The notes under the pieces were generated by a model, which was given only the letters and a program-made list of their open reading frames with translations, was not told the DNA's origin and did not search any database. 64,000 bases of DNA, from NCBI GenBank assembly GCA_973895155.1, contig OZ316894.1, positions 248,001 through 312,000 of the forward strand. The letters are read 5' to 3'. A program made the translations under genes and the position numbers. The number at the start of each line of letters is the position of its first letter. Within the stretch, counting starts at the first letter, position 1. Source of the DNA: Marsupella aquatica (taxonomy: Eukaryota > Marchantiophyta). Shown here in pieces: positions 49,219 through 59,900 of the stretch.

Positions 49219-49324
49219 AGCGCCAGGCGCTAACCAAATGAAAATCACTTAGGTCTCAACAAAGGCCTAAGAATCTAGAAAGAAATGTGAATTCGAATGA
49301 CAGTTCTAGCCAGCACTAGGCGCT
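49219..49324. repeat. Palindrome pair in the intron between exons 2 and 3 of copy B
   Basis: AGCGCCAGGCGCT at 49219 and AGCACTAGGCGCT at 49312, both in the intron 49351-49162. The intron at the same place in copy A also carries them (6503, 6608). Right flanks are CTAACCAAAT and GGCCAAACC. Confidence 0.9.
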
Positions 49325-50684
49325 GGCCAAACCACGGAACATTATACTCACTTTTCCTCCCAGATTTCGTTGACTCACTTGGTGCTGCTAACTCCGCTTT
49401 TGCTTTCGCTCGAGGTTTTTGACTTCGGTCCACATGAACAATAGTCATTTCACAAATACTTGGCAAGTCTGTTGCAGACTTGTCTACATCGTCTATCAGG
49501 CCCTGCTTCATGTCGGACACAATTTTTGCTGGTATGTGGGACTTTGAAAGCTTGTGGAATGCATCTTTCTCCTTTTGATCAAAAGGAGAATCCCATCTAT
49601 CTGTATCTAGATACCATGGGCAGTGAGTTCTCTCCCATTCTGTCATAGGTCTCGGAGGAAATATGCCCTCCGCTGGGTACATGGAGTACAAATCAGCTAT
49701 AGCGTCATCCTCACTTATTGTAATCCACTTCATGAAAGTTGCAGGATATGCCCAAAAGTAATCAGGTTTGGTTACCTCCATGTGCATGTAGAACCTGTAA
49801 AGATACCTTTTAGCCCGCTTCTGGTTTTTTTGGGTGTAGTCTTCTTTGTCTGGATACTTTGAAGGCCACATCGTGTGAAAGAACTTACTCTTCACAGAAT
49901 CACCATATCTCTTGAATTCATTTGTAACAAACTGAACGAGATCATCAAACGAACCACAATTCCACTCTTCTAATCTAGTCGCGGGCATCGTCTGCTCTAC
50001 TTCACGCAGACATGAATGTAACATGCCGACAACAATTCCCTCTACACTATTCCAAGTGATCCAAGTATGACACCATTGTTTGACTGGGTCGTCGTTAACA
50101 CTTGCCGGGTGGAAAAACTGTCTCCGCAGCTCAGGATTGCAATGTGCCACAAGTAGGGTGCTTCGCAACTTTGGGTCTAGGGCAGAAACAACAGTGAACA
50201 ATCGGGCGCGGTCCATTGTACATACGACGGCGTCAGGCTTCTTCTCTCTCTTGTTTCTCTCTGTGACAACATACATTTCTGCACATGTACTAAGAAAATC
50301 TTCAAATTCAGGACTTAACAAGGGCGTAATTTTTGAGGACTTCACTGCCCAGTCTTTGGTTGCGTCCCTCATCATGGCCGCATGGCGTTTGGAAATCTCG
50401 TCCACCGACCAGGGACTCCCTTGAGCCTTGGCTGCCTCCATATCAAGCTTGAATTGGTGAGAATATGACTTTATCTTATTCTCACATAGAATGTAAACAA
50501 GAGCTTCCTGTGACATCTTCTTCGTATACCATGACCCCTTCCGAGTCTTTAGCCGAATGCTCTCAATCTTCTTGAAATTAGCTGGATCAATCAGTTTACT
50601 GTAATACTCAAGGTCATGCGCCAGAATTTGTTTGATTCTATCTGCATCGAGAATCCAGGATGGCTCAACAACGGCTTGGCCAAG

Positions 50685-50689
50685 CCTAC
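50685..50689 (+). repeat. Target site duplication CCTAC, left
   Basis: CCTAC directly before TGTGATGCC; repeated at 55320-55324 directly after GCACCACA. On the minus strand it reads GTAGG and contains the AG of the splice acceptor of exon 2. Confidence 0.9.
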
Positions 50690-53600
50690 TGTGATGCCTA
50701 GACAGGAATCACTCGGCCGGTTAAGTGGGTAAAGCAGGAAGGCACCCTAGGAACACCTTAGTATAGTGACAAAACAAGGAAAATATAAACAATTAGGGGC
50801 AACCATGGAACCCGGGCAGAGGCCGGAGGTAAGGCTGAGGGTGAAAACCCGATTAGGGTTAGGGCGCGTTAAGCGTCGGCGGCTAGGAAGGATCAACGGG
50901 AAGAAGGACCGGCAGAGGAGAGGGGTAAGGAGCGCTTGCAGGAGATGGTGGCTCATTTGCGAGCACGAACTAGGCAGACGACTACGGGAGGCCAACTACT
51001 GTCAGCTGCTTAGGCAAGCACTCGGGGAGAGAGTAGATACCGACGATCAACCTAAGGAGGGTATGAGCAACGTCAATCAAGCGGCACATTTCTGGGGATG
51101 CCTGTTCGAACGGGCAACTGAGTACATCAAGACTTACGAGGACGAGGAGTCAGAAAGGGCAGCTCGAGAACGGCAGGAGCTCGCTCGATTGTGGGAGCTG
51201 CAGAAGACGGCTTTCTTAGGAGGCGAACTCATCAAGGACGAGTTCCTGTGGACGCCTACTTCCAATCAACTCGACGATCTTCTGTTTTGCAAGGACAGCG
51301 TCGTCGGCATCCGAGAGGCCATCAAGAACTGCAACGACATACACTGGGAATTAAAGGGTAGCACGGAAAGGTGGACCCAGGCAACGGTGCTAGGAGAAAC
51401 CTCCACGGCAGCAGAGATGAAGAGGAAGGGAGCCGTCAACGATGAAGCCACCCCGGCAAAAAGAACGAGGTCGGCGGCACCAAAGAAGCCAGCCGAGCAG
51501 CAGAGCAGGAGGCAGGGAGAAGCCGAAGAGGAGGAGGTCGATCCCATCAAGGCCATTCCAACCAGGGATGACACCTGGAAGGGCTGGGCGGCAACCCTAC
51601 CGGTGGAGGTGCAACTACATTTTGCACGGGAGGAGGATGCATGCTTTACGGCCATGCAGACCAAGAAGTACCAAGGCTTCATGGCCGGATCCGGCTTGGA
51701 GGCCTTTGTAAGATTACCATGGCTGAAGCCGGAGGTACCGGAGTCAAACCTATTAGAATTCGTGGGGTCATGGGAACCCGAGACCAATTGCACGAGGATA
51801 TATGGGAAGGATTTCTATCTTACTCCCAAGGTGATTGCCGAAGTGTTTGGCTTGCCGATGGGCAATAAGACCAAAGTTGATACCAGGAAGACCTTGCCTG
51901 ACAAGGAGTTCCGGTCGTTCCCCGGGCCATCAACGAAGAATGGCTTCTTCCGGAACACCTGCACCAACCCGCACATAGGAGAGATGATCGACTTCTTGCG
52001 GGTGACCATGCATTGTAACTTGCCGAGGGCAGAGATCGGCAAGGCACAGGTCTATCTGGCAGAAAGGCCAGACCCAAGCCGGGACTACAATGGGTACCTC
52101 CTCAACCAATTGAAGAAGATCTTAAAGGAGGAGCAGCAGGTCATCGGCATGGGGAGCGTGTCGCGGCTTGGCTATCACATGCCGCTGTTGTGCCGGTATG
52201 CCAGAGGTCAGACTTTTGCCCCGGTACTTCCCCTGCAGGTAAGGGCACCCGAGGAAGCTCCAACGCCGAGGCCGTTGGCTGAGAAGCCTCAACCACCTGT
52301 TAGTCCTATGATCGAGCAGGTGTTTAGGCCCAGGAAGGAAGACTTGCCGATGCAGCAACCAGGCATGCAGAGTCTGCTGAAACTACTGGAGAAAGAAAAG
52401 AAATCGGCATCGGCAACAACAACGGCAACGGCAACAATGCAGGACACTACTACAGAGGTAGGCCGACACCGGCTCACAAGAGAAAACCCCTTTGCTGGAG
52501 ACAAGGAGAGAATCAGGCCGGAATCCAAGCCAGGTGTTCGAATGTACGTGGGAACCTCAAGCTCCGAATCTGAGGCAGAATTGCCTGAAGCTCCTACCGA
52601 GGAAGAGGAGAGGGAGAAGCCGGAAATCCAAGAGGTAGAGGAGGCAGTGGAGGGCTGCAGCCATGATAATTCCGGCTATGGGTCGGACCATCACGTTCCA
52701 GGAGTAAGGACCTGTGGCCGGTTTGTCCCCACACTTCCAAGGGTAGTGCGAGGGGACCCCAACCAGCAGAGTAGCCCTGAGTCTCCCCCACCAGATGTTG
52801 CTCCCCCGAGCTTCGACGGCATAAAACAGACGGTGCAGGAATTTCAGGAGCGAATCAAGCAGGAGGAAGAGGCCGCCCTGGCTAAGGAAAAGGATTTACC
52901 AGGAGGAGATTGGCCGGAGGACATCAGGCGGCTAGCCGAAAAAGGAAGCAAACCTCTAGCCACGATTGAAGAGATCCGCAGGACGGCTTGGGAGCAGAGG
53001 CCACGATGGGCGATGCCGATCACTTCTACTTACTCCACCTACGCTAAGAATAGAGCCATGGAGTATGGTGAGATGTGTGGGGAACTTGCGCTCGGCATCT
53101 TTGGAGAGGAGTTGGAGGTAGGACCCTTTTTCCATAGGGAGCAGTTGGAGAAGCACCAATTAGAAGAAGCGGTGGCTTTAGAGAGAAGCAAGAAGGACGA
53201 GGTCATTCGGCGGCTTAGGAGGATGGGAGCCGAGATTGAAGATCTAAGGGCGGCCAAGAAAGCCCAAGATGAACTGCGGATTAAACGACATGAGCTGAAC
53301 ATCATGCAGGGGCAGTTGGACGCCGCGCAGGCTGATAATCAGAATATCAAGGATAAACTGACTCAGACGCAGGAAGAGTTGGCCGACACGATCAAAGAGA
53401 GGGAGAAGTGGAAGCAAGAGCTGAAGAATACAGAGGAGGCCCACATAACAGCCAACAGCCGGGCCATGGCGGAGACCCAAAGAAAGGAATGGGCGTTGAA
53501 AGGGGAGCTCGAGAAAATCCGCGGAGCCCTTGAGCAGAAGGAGGTCGAGTTAGGGAAATCCTATCAAGGGATTATGGCGCTGCAGCAGGAGCTTGCGTCC

Positions 53601-55319
53601 CTGACGGCCAGCTTCAAGGCCGACCTAAGGGAGAAGGACGAGATGCTCGAACAGACTTACGCCAAGATGAACCAGATGGAGTCTGTCATCATTGCAGAGC
53701 TCGACAAGGAGCTAAGAGCAACCCAGGAGGAGAAGGCTACCTTGAAGAAGGAATTGGAGGAAGCCCACAGGGAGCAGGAGGAGGCCAAAAACGAGCTGGA
53801 GGGGGCACGTAAGGACCTGGATGAAACCCAAGAGGAGTTGGAGGAAATCACGAGGAAGATGGAGAACCTACAGCGGCGGGCCGACAACCAAACAGAGCGG
53901 CTGAAGAAACAAGCCGCAGTATTTAAATGCTTAGCTGCAGCAGGTCCATCTCCTGTTGGGACAAACCAGTTACCAGGGGTGGTAATTGCCGAAGGACAAG
54001 CCGCGCCACCTGCACCAGTGCCGGAATTAAGTGGGAAGGGGAAGGGACCCGAGCCACCAACGAAGAAGAAGCGGAAACCTTCAGGGTCAAGGAGTAATAC
54101 GACTTCACAGGCCGTGGTGATCAAGGAGGTAGACCCAGCACCGACCCCAGACAGGGTCACGGCTAAGGATCCAACTACCCTAGGGGAAGGGGAAGCCGAA
54201 GCCGAGGGAGTGGCTGAGGCCGAAGCCGTGGGTATTGTCGAGGCCGGTGTCGAGGCTGAAGCCAAAGGTGGACCCAGTCAGGCCGAGGGAGAGTTGACTC
54301 AGTCAAGGGCAGGTAATCTGTCAGTAGGCGGGCCAACGGCAGTGGCTGAGGAGGAAGTGTTGGGGGCGTCCATTGAGGATCCACCACCGGTGTCGTGACG
54401 GTGCAAGGGCGCCGTTCCTTTTAGGGAGGGCGGACGTGGAGGGAGGAGGCGTGAGTGGGCAGGGCGGGCGCGGATCTCCACGTTTAGGATTAGGATCAGA
54501 ACCAGGAGCGGCCCTGACACTTAGCTTAGTGGGATTGCGGTCCCACTGGTAGGAGCAACACTTGTGCTCCTGCCTTGCTGTACATAGGTAGATTCAGGCA
54601 AGTAGATTACTGTTAAGTAGATTAGGCTTACGATGCAAAGAATGGCGGATCCACTACCAGGATAAGTACCTGGGCAGCGGGGAGCTCAGGGCCTCTTCTT
54701 TAGCAAGTTTTTAGTTTGCACCAGCCGGGCTGGGATCAAGTAGTACGAGAAGCTCTCGGTTAGTCATACAATGACCCTTGTGTATATTCATGTTTCCTCA
54801 TGCCTAAGAGCTGAATAGAGTTGGCCTCACGGCTTAGTTCGCAGAACTTGTGTATGAGATGTACTGTTTGTATGGCAAGTGCATGGTATGACTCAGTCAG
54901 AATGAGTCATTTTGCTATTTGTGTGTCGCATTAACTTGTGTGAAGAGTGCCCACATCAACAGAAGGAAGGAAAGTAAGCAGGGGAGTGAGAGTTGGATGT
55001 GTCGAGCTGAGAGAGGTCTTAGCGGCTTAACCAAGCCTATTGGGGATCATTCCGGCGGCGGAATCCAAACATACCTAACAAGACGGAGGGGAAGACAGGG
55101 GAAGACAGGGGAAGGCCTATATTAGGCCGGCTACGTATCTCATGACCCGATGAAGGATCTGTCCAGTATATGTGTGTAAAATGTTAATAGTAGTAGTAGA
55201 AGGTTAGCAGCGTCCCATGCCGCTAAGCCGCGGAAACGGCCTCGCCAAGCACGAAACCTGCGGGAATCGGCTTGAGCTGGGGGGTTTCTTGGGTTTAGGG
55301 AGCCATGGGACGCACCACA
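50690..55319 (+). mobile_element. Family-1 solo LTR (4,630 bp), complete
   Basis: Full-length unit with both ends (TGTGATGCC...GCACCACA) and a perfect 5-bp target duplication. Alone, without gag-pol, it is the product expected from recombination between the two LTRs of a full element. Opposite in direction to the host methyltransferase gene. It is the best preserved of the copies and the only one with the complete protein frame. Alternative reading: an independent non-autonomous element of the same family. Confidence 0.9.
50805..54398 (+). CDS. LTR-encoded PMD-like/coiled-coil protein, intact (1,197 aa)
   Basis: One uninterrupted frame. The ATG of MEPGQRPE is chosen because all copies share it; the frame is open 13 codons further up in this copy. 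Layout: basic N-terminus (KRRRLGRINGKK, ~20-45, possible nuclear signal); mixed helical region to ~190; second basic cluster KRTR near 215; acidic EEEEVD; PMD-like block ~290-470 with RIYGKDFYLTPKVIAEVFGLP; P/E-rich linker ~480-650; ordered block with WAMPITSTYSTYAKNRAMEYGE; long coiled coil ~780-1040; basic KKKRKPSGS; acidic A/E-rich tail. No enzymatic motif seen. A host-gene-like or structural retroelement role (gag-like, tethering or nuclear) is possible; function unknown. TATAAA lies only ~20 bp before the ATG, so it is unlikely to be its promoter. Confidence 0.85.
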   Translation: MEPGQRPEVRLRVKTRLGLGRVKRRRLGRINGKKDRQRRGVRSACRRWWLICEHELGRRLREANYCQLLRQALGERVDTDDQPKEGMSNVNQAAHFWGCLFERATEYIKTYEDEESERAARERQELARLWELQKTAFLGGELIKDEFLWTPTSNQLDDLLFCKDSVVGIREAIKNCNDIHWELKGSTERWTQATVLGETSTAAEMKRKGAVNDEATPAKRTRSAAPKKPAEQQSRRQGEAEEEEVDPIKAIPTRDDTWKGWAATLPVEVQLHFAREEDACFTAMQTKKYQGFMAGSGLEAFVRLPWLKPEVPESNLLEFVGSWEPETNCTRIYGKDFYLTPKVIAEVFGLPMGNKTKVDTRKTLPDKEFRSFPGPSTKNGFFRNTCTNPHIGEMIDFLRVTMHCNLPRAEIGKAQVYLAERPDPSRDYNGYLLNQLKKILKEEQQVIGMGSVSRLGYHMPLLCRYARGQTFAPVLPLQVRAPEEAPTPRPLAEKPQPPVSPMIEQVFRPRKEDLPMQQPGMQSLLKLLEKEKKSASATTTATATMQDTTTEVGRHRLTRENPFAGDKERIRPESKPGVRMYVGTSSSESEAELPEAPTEEEEREKPEIQEVEEAVEGCSHDNSGYGSDHHVPGVRTCGRFVPTLPRVVRGDPNQQSSPESPPPDVAPPSFDGIKQTVQEFQERIKQEEEAALAKEKDLPGGDWPEDIRRLAEKGSKPLATIEEIRRTAWEQRPRWAMPITSTYSTYAKNRAMEYGEMCGELALGIFGEELEVGPFFHREQLEKHQLEEAVALERSKKDEVIRRLRRMGAEIEDLRAAKKAQDELRIKRHELNIMQGQLDAAQADNQNIKDKLTQTQEELADTIKEREKWKQELKNTEEAHITANSRAMAETQRKEWALKGELEKIRGALEQKEVELGKSYQGIMALQQELASLTASFKADLREKDEMLEQTYAKMNQMESVIIAELDKELRATQEEKATLKKELEEAHREQEEAKNELEGARKDLDETQEELEEITRKMENLQRRADNQTERLKKQAAVFKCLAAAGPSPVGTNQLPGVVIAEGQAAPPAPVPELSGKGKGPEPPTKKKRKPSGSRSNTTSQAVVIKEVDPAPTPDRVTAKDPTTLGEGEAEAEGVAEAEAVGIVEAGVEAEAKGGPSQAEGELTQSRAGNLSVGGPTAVAEEEVLGASIEDPPPVS

Positions 55320-55324
55320 CCTAC
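55320..55324 (+). repeat. Target site duplication CCTAC, right
   Basis: Second copy of the 5-bp duplication made by insertion of the element that left the solo LTR. On the minus strand it follows CATCTCTTCGT, so this copy keeps the pyrimidine-rich tract and TAG of the original splice acceptor. Confidence 0.9.
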
Positions 55325-55372
55325 ACGAAGAGATGCAGCGAGTTAGAGTCGAAGTACAATTTATGTATAACC

Positions 55373-56871
55373 AGCGCCGAGCGCTCTTAAATAGAACACT
55401 TGCAAGATTCAAAGAAGGTACCGGAAAAGAACGAGAACTTACTGATTCACGATGTGCATAGCTACCTCGATTTCAATAACAAATCCCTTGTCTCCCTTAA
55501 ATATTGTGCAGAGCACTCGAGGATGGTATTTTGGATTGTCAGGGTTCTCGGTAACAAGCGTCCATGAGTACAGCCTATGATTTCCATCAAAGACAGAGAA
55601 CATCTTATCCTTCAGCACGAGAAAATCTGGATCGGCCTCGCATTCAGCCTTAAACTTCTCGTTCTCCAATTGCCAAATTGGATCCCATGACTCACAAATC
55701 TCCTGGGTACAGGTCAGAACAATTCCATTCTCATCCGTTGGCTGCACATAGAAACGCATTCCTATGGAGGAATTGTAACCCATACTGCAAAACGAGTCTT
55801 TCAGCTTCTTGATGGAAGAGCTATCTTTCTACAAAGTACGAACCACCTCCATGTGAACAAATTGGCATAGAGGGATTCGAGGCGGCTCCTTGTCAAATCC
55901 ACAAGAATCCTTTCCAAAACACATGACATGTTTTGAGATGAGATCAGTCTCCGCGAGTGCGCAGACCAAAACATCTTGGATTGCAATCGTGTCGAGGTTC
56001 TCCATCTTTCTACGCAAAGATTTAGGAACCAAAACAGCGCTAACAGAAGTAGGAGGCAGCAGCTTTGTGGAACGAGTTACACGACGTGTATAAACTGAAC
56101 CAGTAAACGAAGACTGCGAGGATTCAGAATAAGCTCACTCTTGGTCAGGAGCAGCACTATACCCTCTGGATGAAGAGGGGAATACCTCCATCGTCTTCCT
56201 TCCAGAAGCGTACAAACTATTGTACAATGAAATTATGGAACTCTAATCAACTCTCAACGTGTAATATATTCTAGGAGGGTGGAGTTCAGCGGAACTCTTT
56301 GATTAAAGCGAGAAGCTCGTAAGTTTGGCGGATTCCAAGTATGTATGCAGAGAACTTAATTAGCAAAATCAAGCGGTAGAAGAAGCATAACACACACAGA
56401 ACTCATAAGTTACCGTTAAATGTTACCGTTATGACCATTTTCTTCCCTCACTCGAAATACTAGCGCCGGGCGCTATTATAAACAACTTCCCATGAAGTAG
56501 ATAATTTGGATGATTGTCATGGCAGCGCCCGACGCTAGTAAAAATAACAGCTATAGAATAGGTCTGAAATGGTGTCTCCAGTAAATAAATTTTGTGAAAA
56601 CAACCCCATATTTGAAGAAATATATATTGTTTTAATGGTTTTTGGGAAACATTACTTGCATCCTATACTAGCGCCCGACGCTAGTGATAACGGGTATTTT
56701 TCATCCATAGTTTTAAAATAATTCACATTTTCATTGATCATTTAAATCAAATTATTCCATAGTATTGATGGATATCTGGAGGGTTTTTCGTATACCAGCG
56801 TCTGGCGCTGTATGAAATATCAAGATTTGGGGCATATTATGTTTGAGATATTTTAGTTAGCGCCAGGCGCT
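55373..56871. repeat. Palindrome cluster 5, intron 1 and 5' flank of copy B
   Basis: Sites start at 55373 (AGCGCCGAGCGCT), 56462 (AGCGCCGGGCGCT), 56524 and 56670 (AGCGCCCGACGCT), 56797 (AGCGTCTGGCGCT) and 56859 (AGCGCCAGGCGCT). The first is in the short intron between exon 1 and the LTR insertion; the rest are in the upstream region between this gene and the divergent Mutator-like gene. Confidence 0.9.
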
Positions 56872-56929
56872 ACTCAAATTGTTCCAACTATACAATATCT
56901 TAGAGTCTATTAAAAATTTTTGTGGTATC

Positions 56930-59900
56930 TTTTTTGGCATTATGTACGTGTCTGACATCCGGACTTATCGGGGAAAAACGACAAAATTCATTTATGGCGC
57001 CAACGGATCCTATGTCGACTATGTTTTATGTCTTACACAAACGGATATGTTAACGTGAAGTTCCCATGTTCGACTGATATAAGCTCCATATTACCATAGA
57101 CTTTTCTTCCTCGAAACATTACAGCCCTCGTTATTTGTTTTCGATTGCAATGTCTCGGTCCATCGTTCTATCCTGATTCGGGACTGGGGATATTGTGACC
57201 ATCCCCGTCCCTGTGGAAGACACGTACAAGCAGGTCCGGGAGAGATACCTTTGCGAGAGATTTGATTTGAAGATGAATGATATTGAGGCCATTCTTCGAG
57301 AGCTCAAAACCAGTGATGACATTGAAGATGCAACAACATTCAATGTGGATGATGGTGAACGATTTTGGCATCTATATGCAGGGATTTTGTACTCACTTCG
57401 AGTAAGACACCATGAAGGACCGTCCAGTGTCCCCCAAGTTCCATTTGATGTTGTCGAGATTTCTTCTAGTGAAGATGGGGATCACACTCCAAGTCCTACG
57501 TTGAAAATGAAAGTCCCGCAACATGCTATTGTTAAAGGTGAGACTCTAGGAAGCTCCAACCAGTTGGAGGTCGTGTATCGGCGCAGTGTGATTGATACGT
57601 TACTCAAATCCACTGGTCATAGCGAGTTATCAAGGTTCATATCAGCGGGTGATTTCAGACATGAGCAAGTCTCCTGTCTGCCAACTAAGTATAATGGGAA
57701 CGTCGTGTTTGAATTGCCACCAATTGACAAGATGCTCTCTAAAGGCTTTAGGCTTAGGGACATGGACCGTGCCAAAGATTGCTACATTTGGACACGCATA
57801 TTTCCAACTACCGCGAACGTCCAGCCAAAAAAACTTTGGCAATTCGGTAAGGTTACCTGTACGGGATTCATTGAATGTCGGAACAAGTCTTGCGAGTACT
57901 TCCAAAGGAAGAATAAGGCAAATGCTAAGGCATGGCAGGGTACTCCAAAGCTTAGTGGTCAGTATGCTGTCGGATCTTTTATCGAAGAGGGCGGTGTTGT
58001 GTGTCATTATTGTGATCAGATTCCTTTTTGTGTCAAGTACTTCCCTGCCCGGTTGCTCTATATGTACCTGCAAGTATTACTTGATGCGGACACATGTAGT
58101 CATATGTCCCACCTGGCAATTCATATATAGGTGAGCATAACCATCCAGGTAGAAAAATCTTCTGTAGGAGTGCGAAGAAGATGGCTGAGGATTTAATTTA
58201 AAAAAATCATGAAGCCAATCCTCTGGCAAAACCAGTTGGGATCTTGAATTCTGCTATAGGCCTGGGTCCATAGTGAAAGCTATCTGCGAACATGTTGACG
58301 ACATGGTTGATATTGAAGAAACTGAAATATGGAAGTCTCTGATGGTACTTTCCACTCCCCATAAGTTTGCATCTCTTTGTCGAAGCGTTAGGATAGACCA
58401 AAAGGGTCGGGGTGAACTTGATTTTCTATCGCAAATGCAGAAGAAGATTAACCTGTCGTTTCTCCAGAGGTATTTGCTCCCAGGTCAGGGATGTCAAGAG
58501 GACAGGCCTCACATCTTTAAAATGACCACGAAGGGTCACGGTTCCGGTGTGGATCTTTTGAGATAGATGCAACCTGGTGGAAGACTCGAAGGAGCCTGGG
58601 TCAGTTTCGATGTCATGCAACATATCACAACCGATTGGTTTACTTTTAGCGCACATGTCTACGACCATAACTTCCGTGCACTTTGTACAATTTTCACATG
58701 CGAGTTGAAAGGTGAAGACACTGAGTCTTTCGGAAAGGCTTGGAGAGTTATGATTGAGGTTTGCAAGGAGAATGGATTACATGAGGTTGTCATCCAAGGG
58801 TTTATGGCGGACAATGCATAAGCTGGATGGAATGTTGTGCGGAATGTTTTTTTGGTGGACACCCAGACCCGGAGAGGGAGCGCTCTGATGCATTTCACTT
58901 TTATCAATCTTTCCATCGGCATTCCAAGGAAGGAGTACTCGAAGAATGTCAATCGGAACATCGGAGACTTTGGGAGAAACTAAGAAACGCTCCAACGTTT
59001 GTGGTAGCCTATCGCGTGTCCTGAGAGATTGTGGTTTGGTGGCAATCAGGAAATTGTGTCCCTGGAAAGCTCATGATGCTACAAAGCTGGATATCCCGCT
59101 GGGTTGTTTGATGGTGCTAGTGGGGAAATTTTATTCAAGTGGTATGACAACCATCTCCTCTCTTGTCTTTCATTTCCATCAACTTTATATTAGCGCCAGG
59201 CGCTGGTATGATTTGCTCGTATTTGAGTCCAACATGTCCATAAAGTTCCAGAATCATACTTGCAATTGTATTTCACGTATGTTATAAATACTTGTCGGTG
59301 TCAGCGCCGGGCGCTGGTAATACAATGCTAGTACTGATTATTGCATTTGGACTATGGCAGAGCAAAAGCGCAGAAGAAGGTGCCTTGATTCCCAACTGTA
59401 CAGGGTCAGAATCAAGGCATGCGTCTATGAAAGCCTGGGCTACAAAGAAAAAAGTTGGTCTTTTTGAAGCATGCAAAGTGGACCAAAACCGAGCCTTGTC
59501 TCAAGTTGCGGGATACAGTGCATATTGGAAAGGGTTGAACAGAGGAAAGGGACCAACTATATGGGAATTGGCGTTCCGTTCCGCCGATCAAGCAGGTTCG
59601 CCGAGGTTATTTGAAGATGTGACCAACATGCTTCTTTCCAACGCGGCGGACTTTGATTTGGAAAGAAGTACTCCCCTTAACGGAGATATTGTGACCAAGT
59701 CAATGAAGAGAAAGGGACATGCAACTGGGACTGTCTCTCCACAAGACTCCCACCGGCATGACACCGTTCTCATAACCACACCAAATACTCGTGGTTTGAA
59801 AAGGAAAAACCTAAACAGAACTGACTTTGCCTCCATTCCCTCAAATTCTAATGATCCTGTGACAAGAGTGGTGAATCTCTCTGGTATGGACACATCAGAT

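Larger units (their letters stand above)
47426..56220 (-). pseudogene. ParB-like / N4-N6 DNA methyltransferase gene, copy B (split by a solo LTR)
   Basis: Minus strand. Exon 1 ~56220-55443: ParB-like motif FDGNHRLYSW in MFSVFDGNHRLYSWTL. Exon 2 50685-49352: region of unknown fold (AEMYVVTERNKREKK, DDPVKQWCHTW, YLYRFYMHME). Exon 3 49161-48438: basic KKRKR, SFGVDAGFIYLPTG, FLSNDGFLAILHNGEY. Exon 4 48347-~47765: RLSVGFMQSVIELV, motif-I-like DWTVGAGSSFIAG, GRFVLGIEHRKEF. Exon 5 ~47735-47426: acidic/serine tail. Splice sites are GT-AG and the frame joins correctly across exons 1-2 (N-Q-L-G) and 3-4. The order with the SAM-binding motif in the second half fits the beta class of N4/N6 DNA methyltransferases; bacterial and phage enzymes with an added ParB domain are known. 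A canonical DPPY is not seen (YLPTG at that place). Nonsense codons: TAG at ~55830 (CAG in copy C), a TGA in the first ~30 codons of exon 1 as read, and TGA at 47699-47701 (CGG in copy A). The exact start is unknown. Confidence 0.75.
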
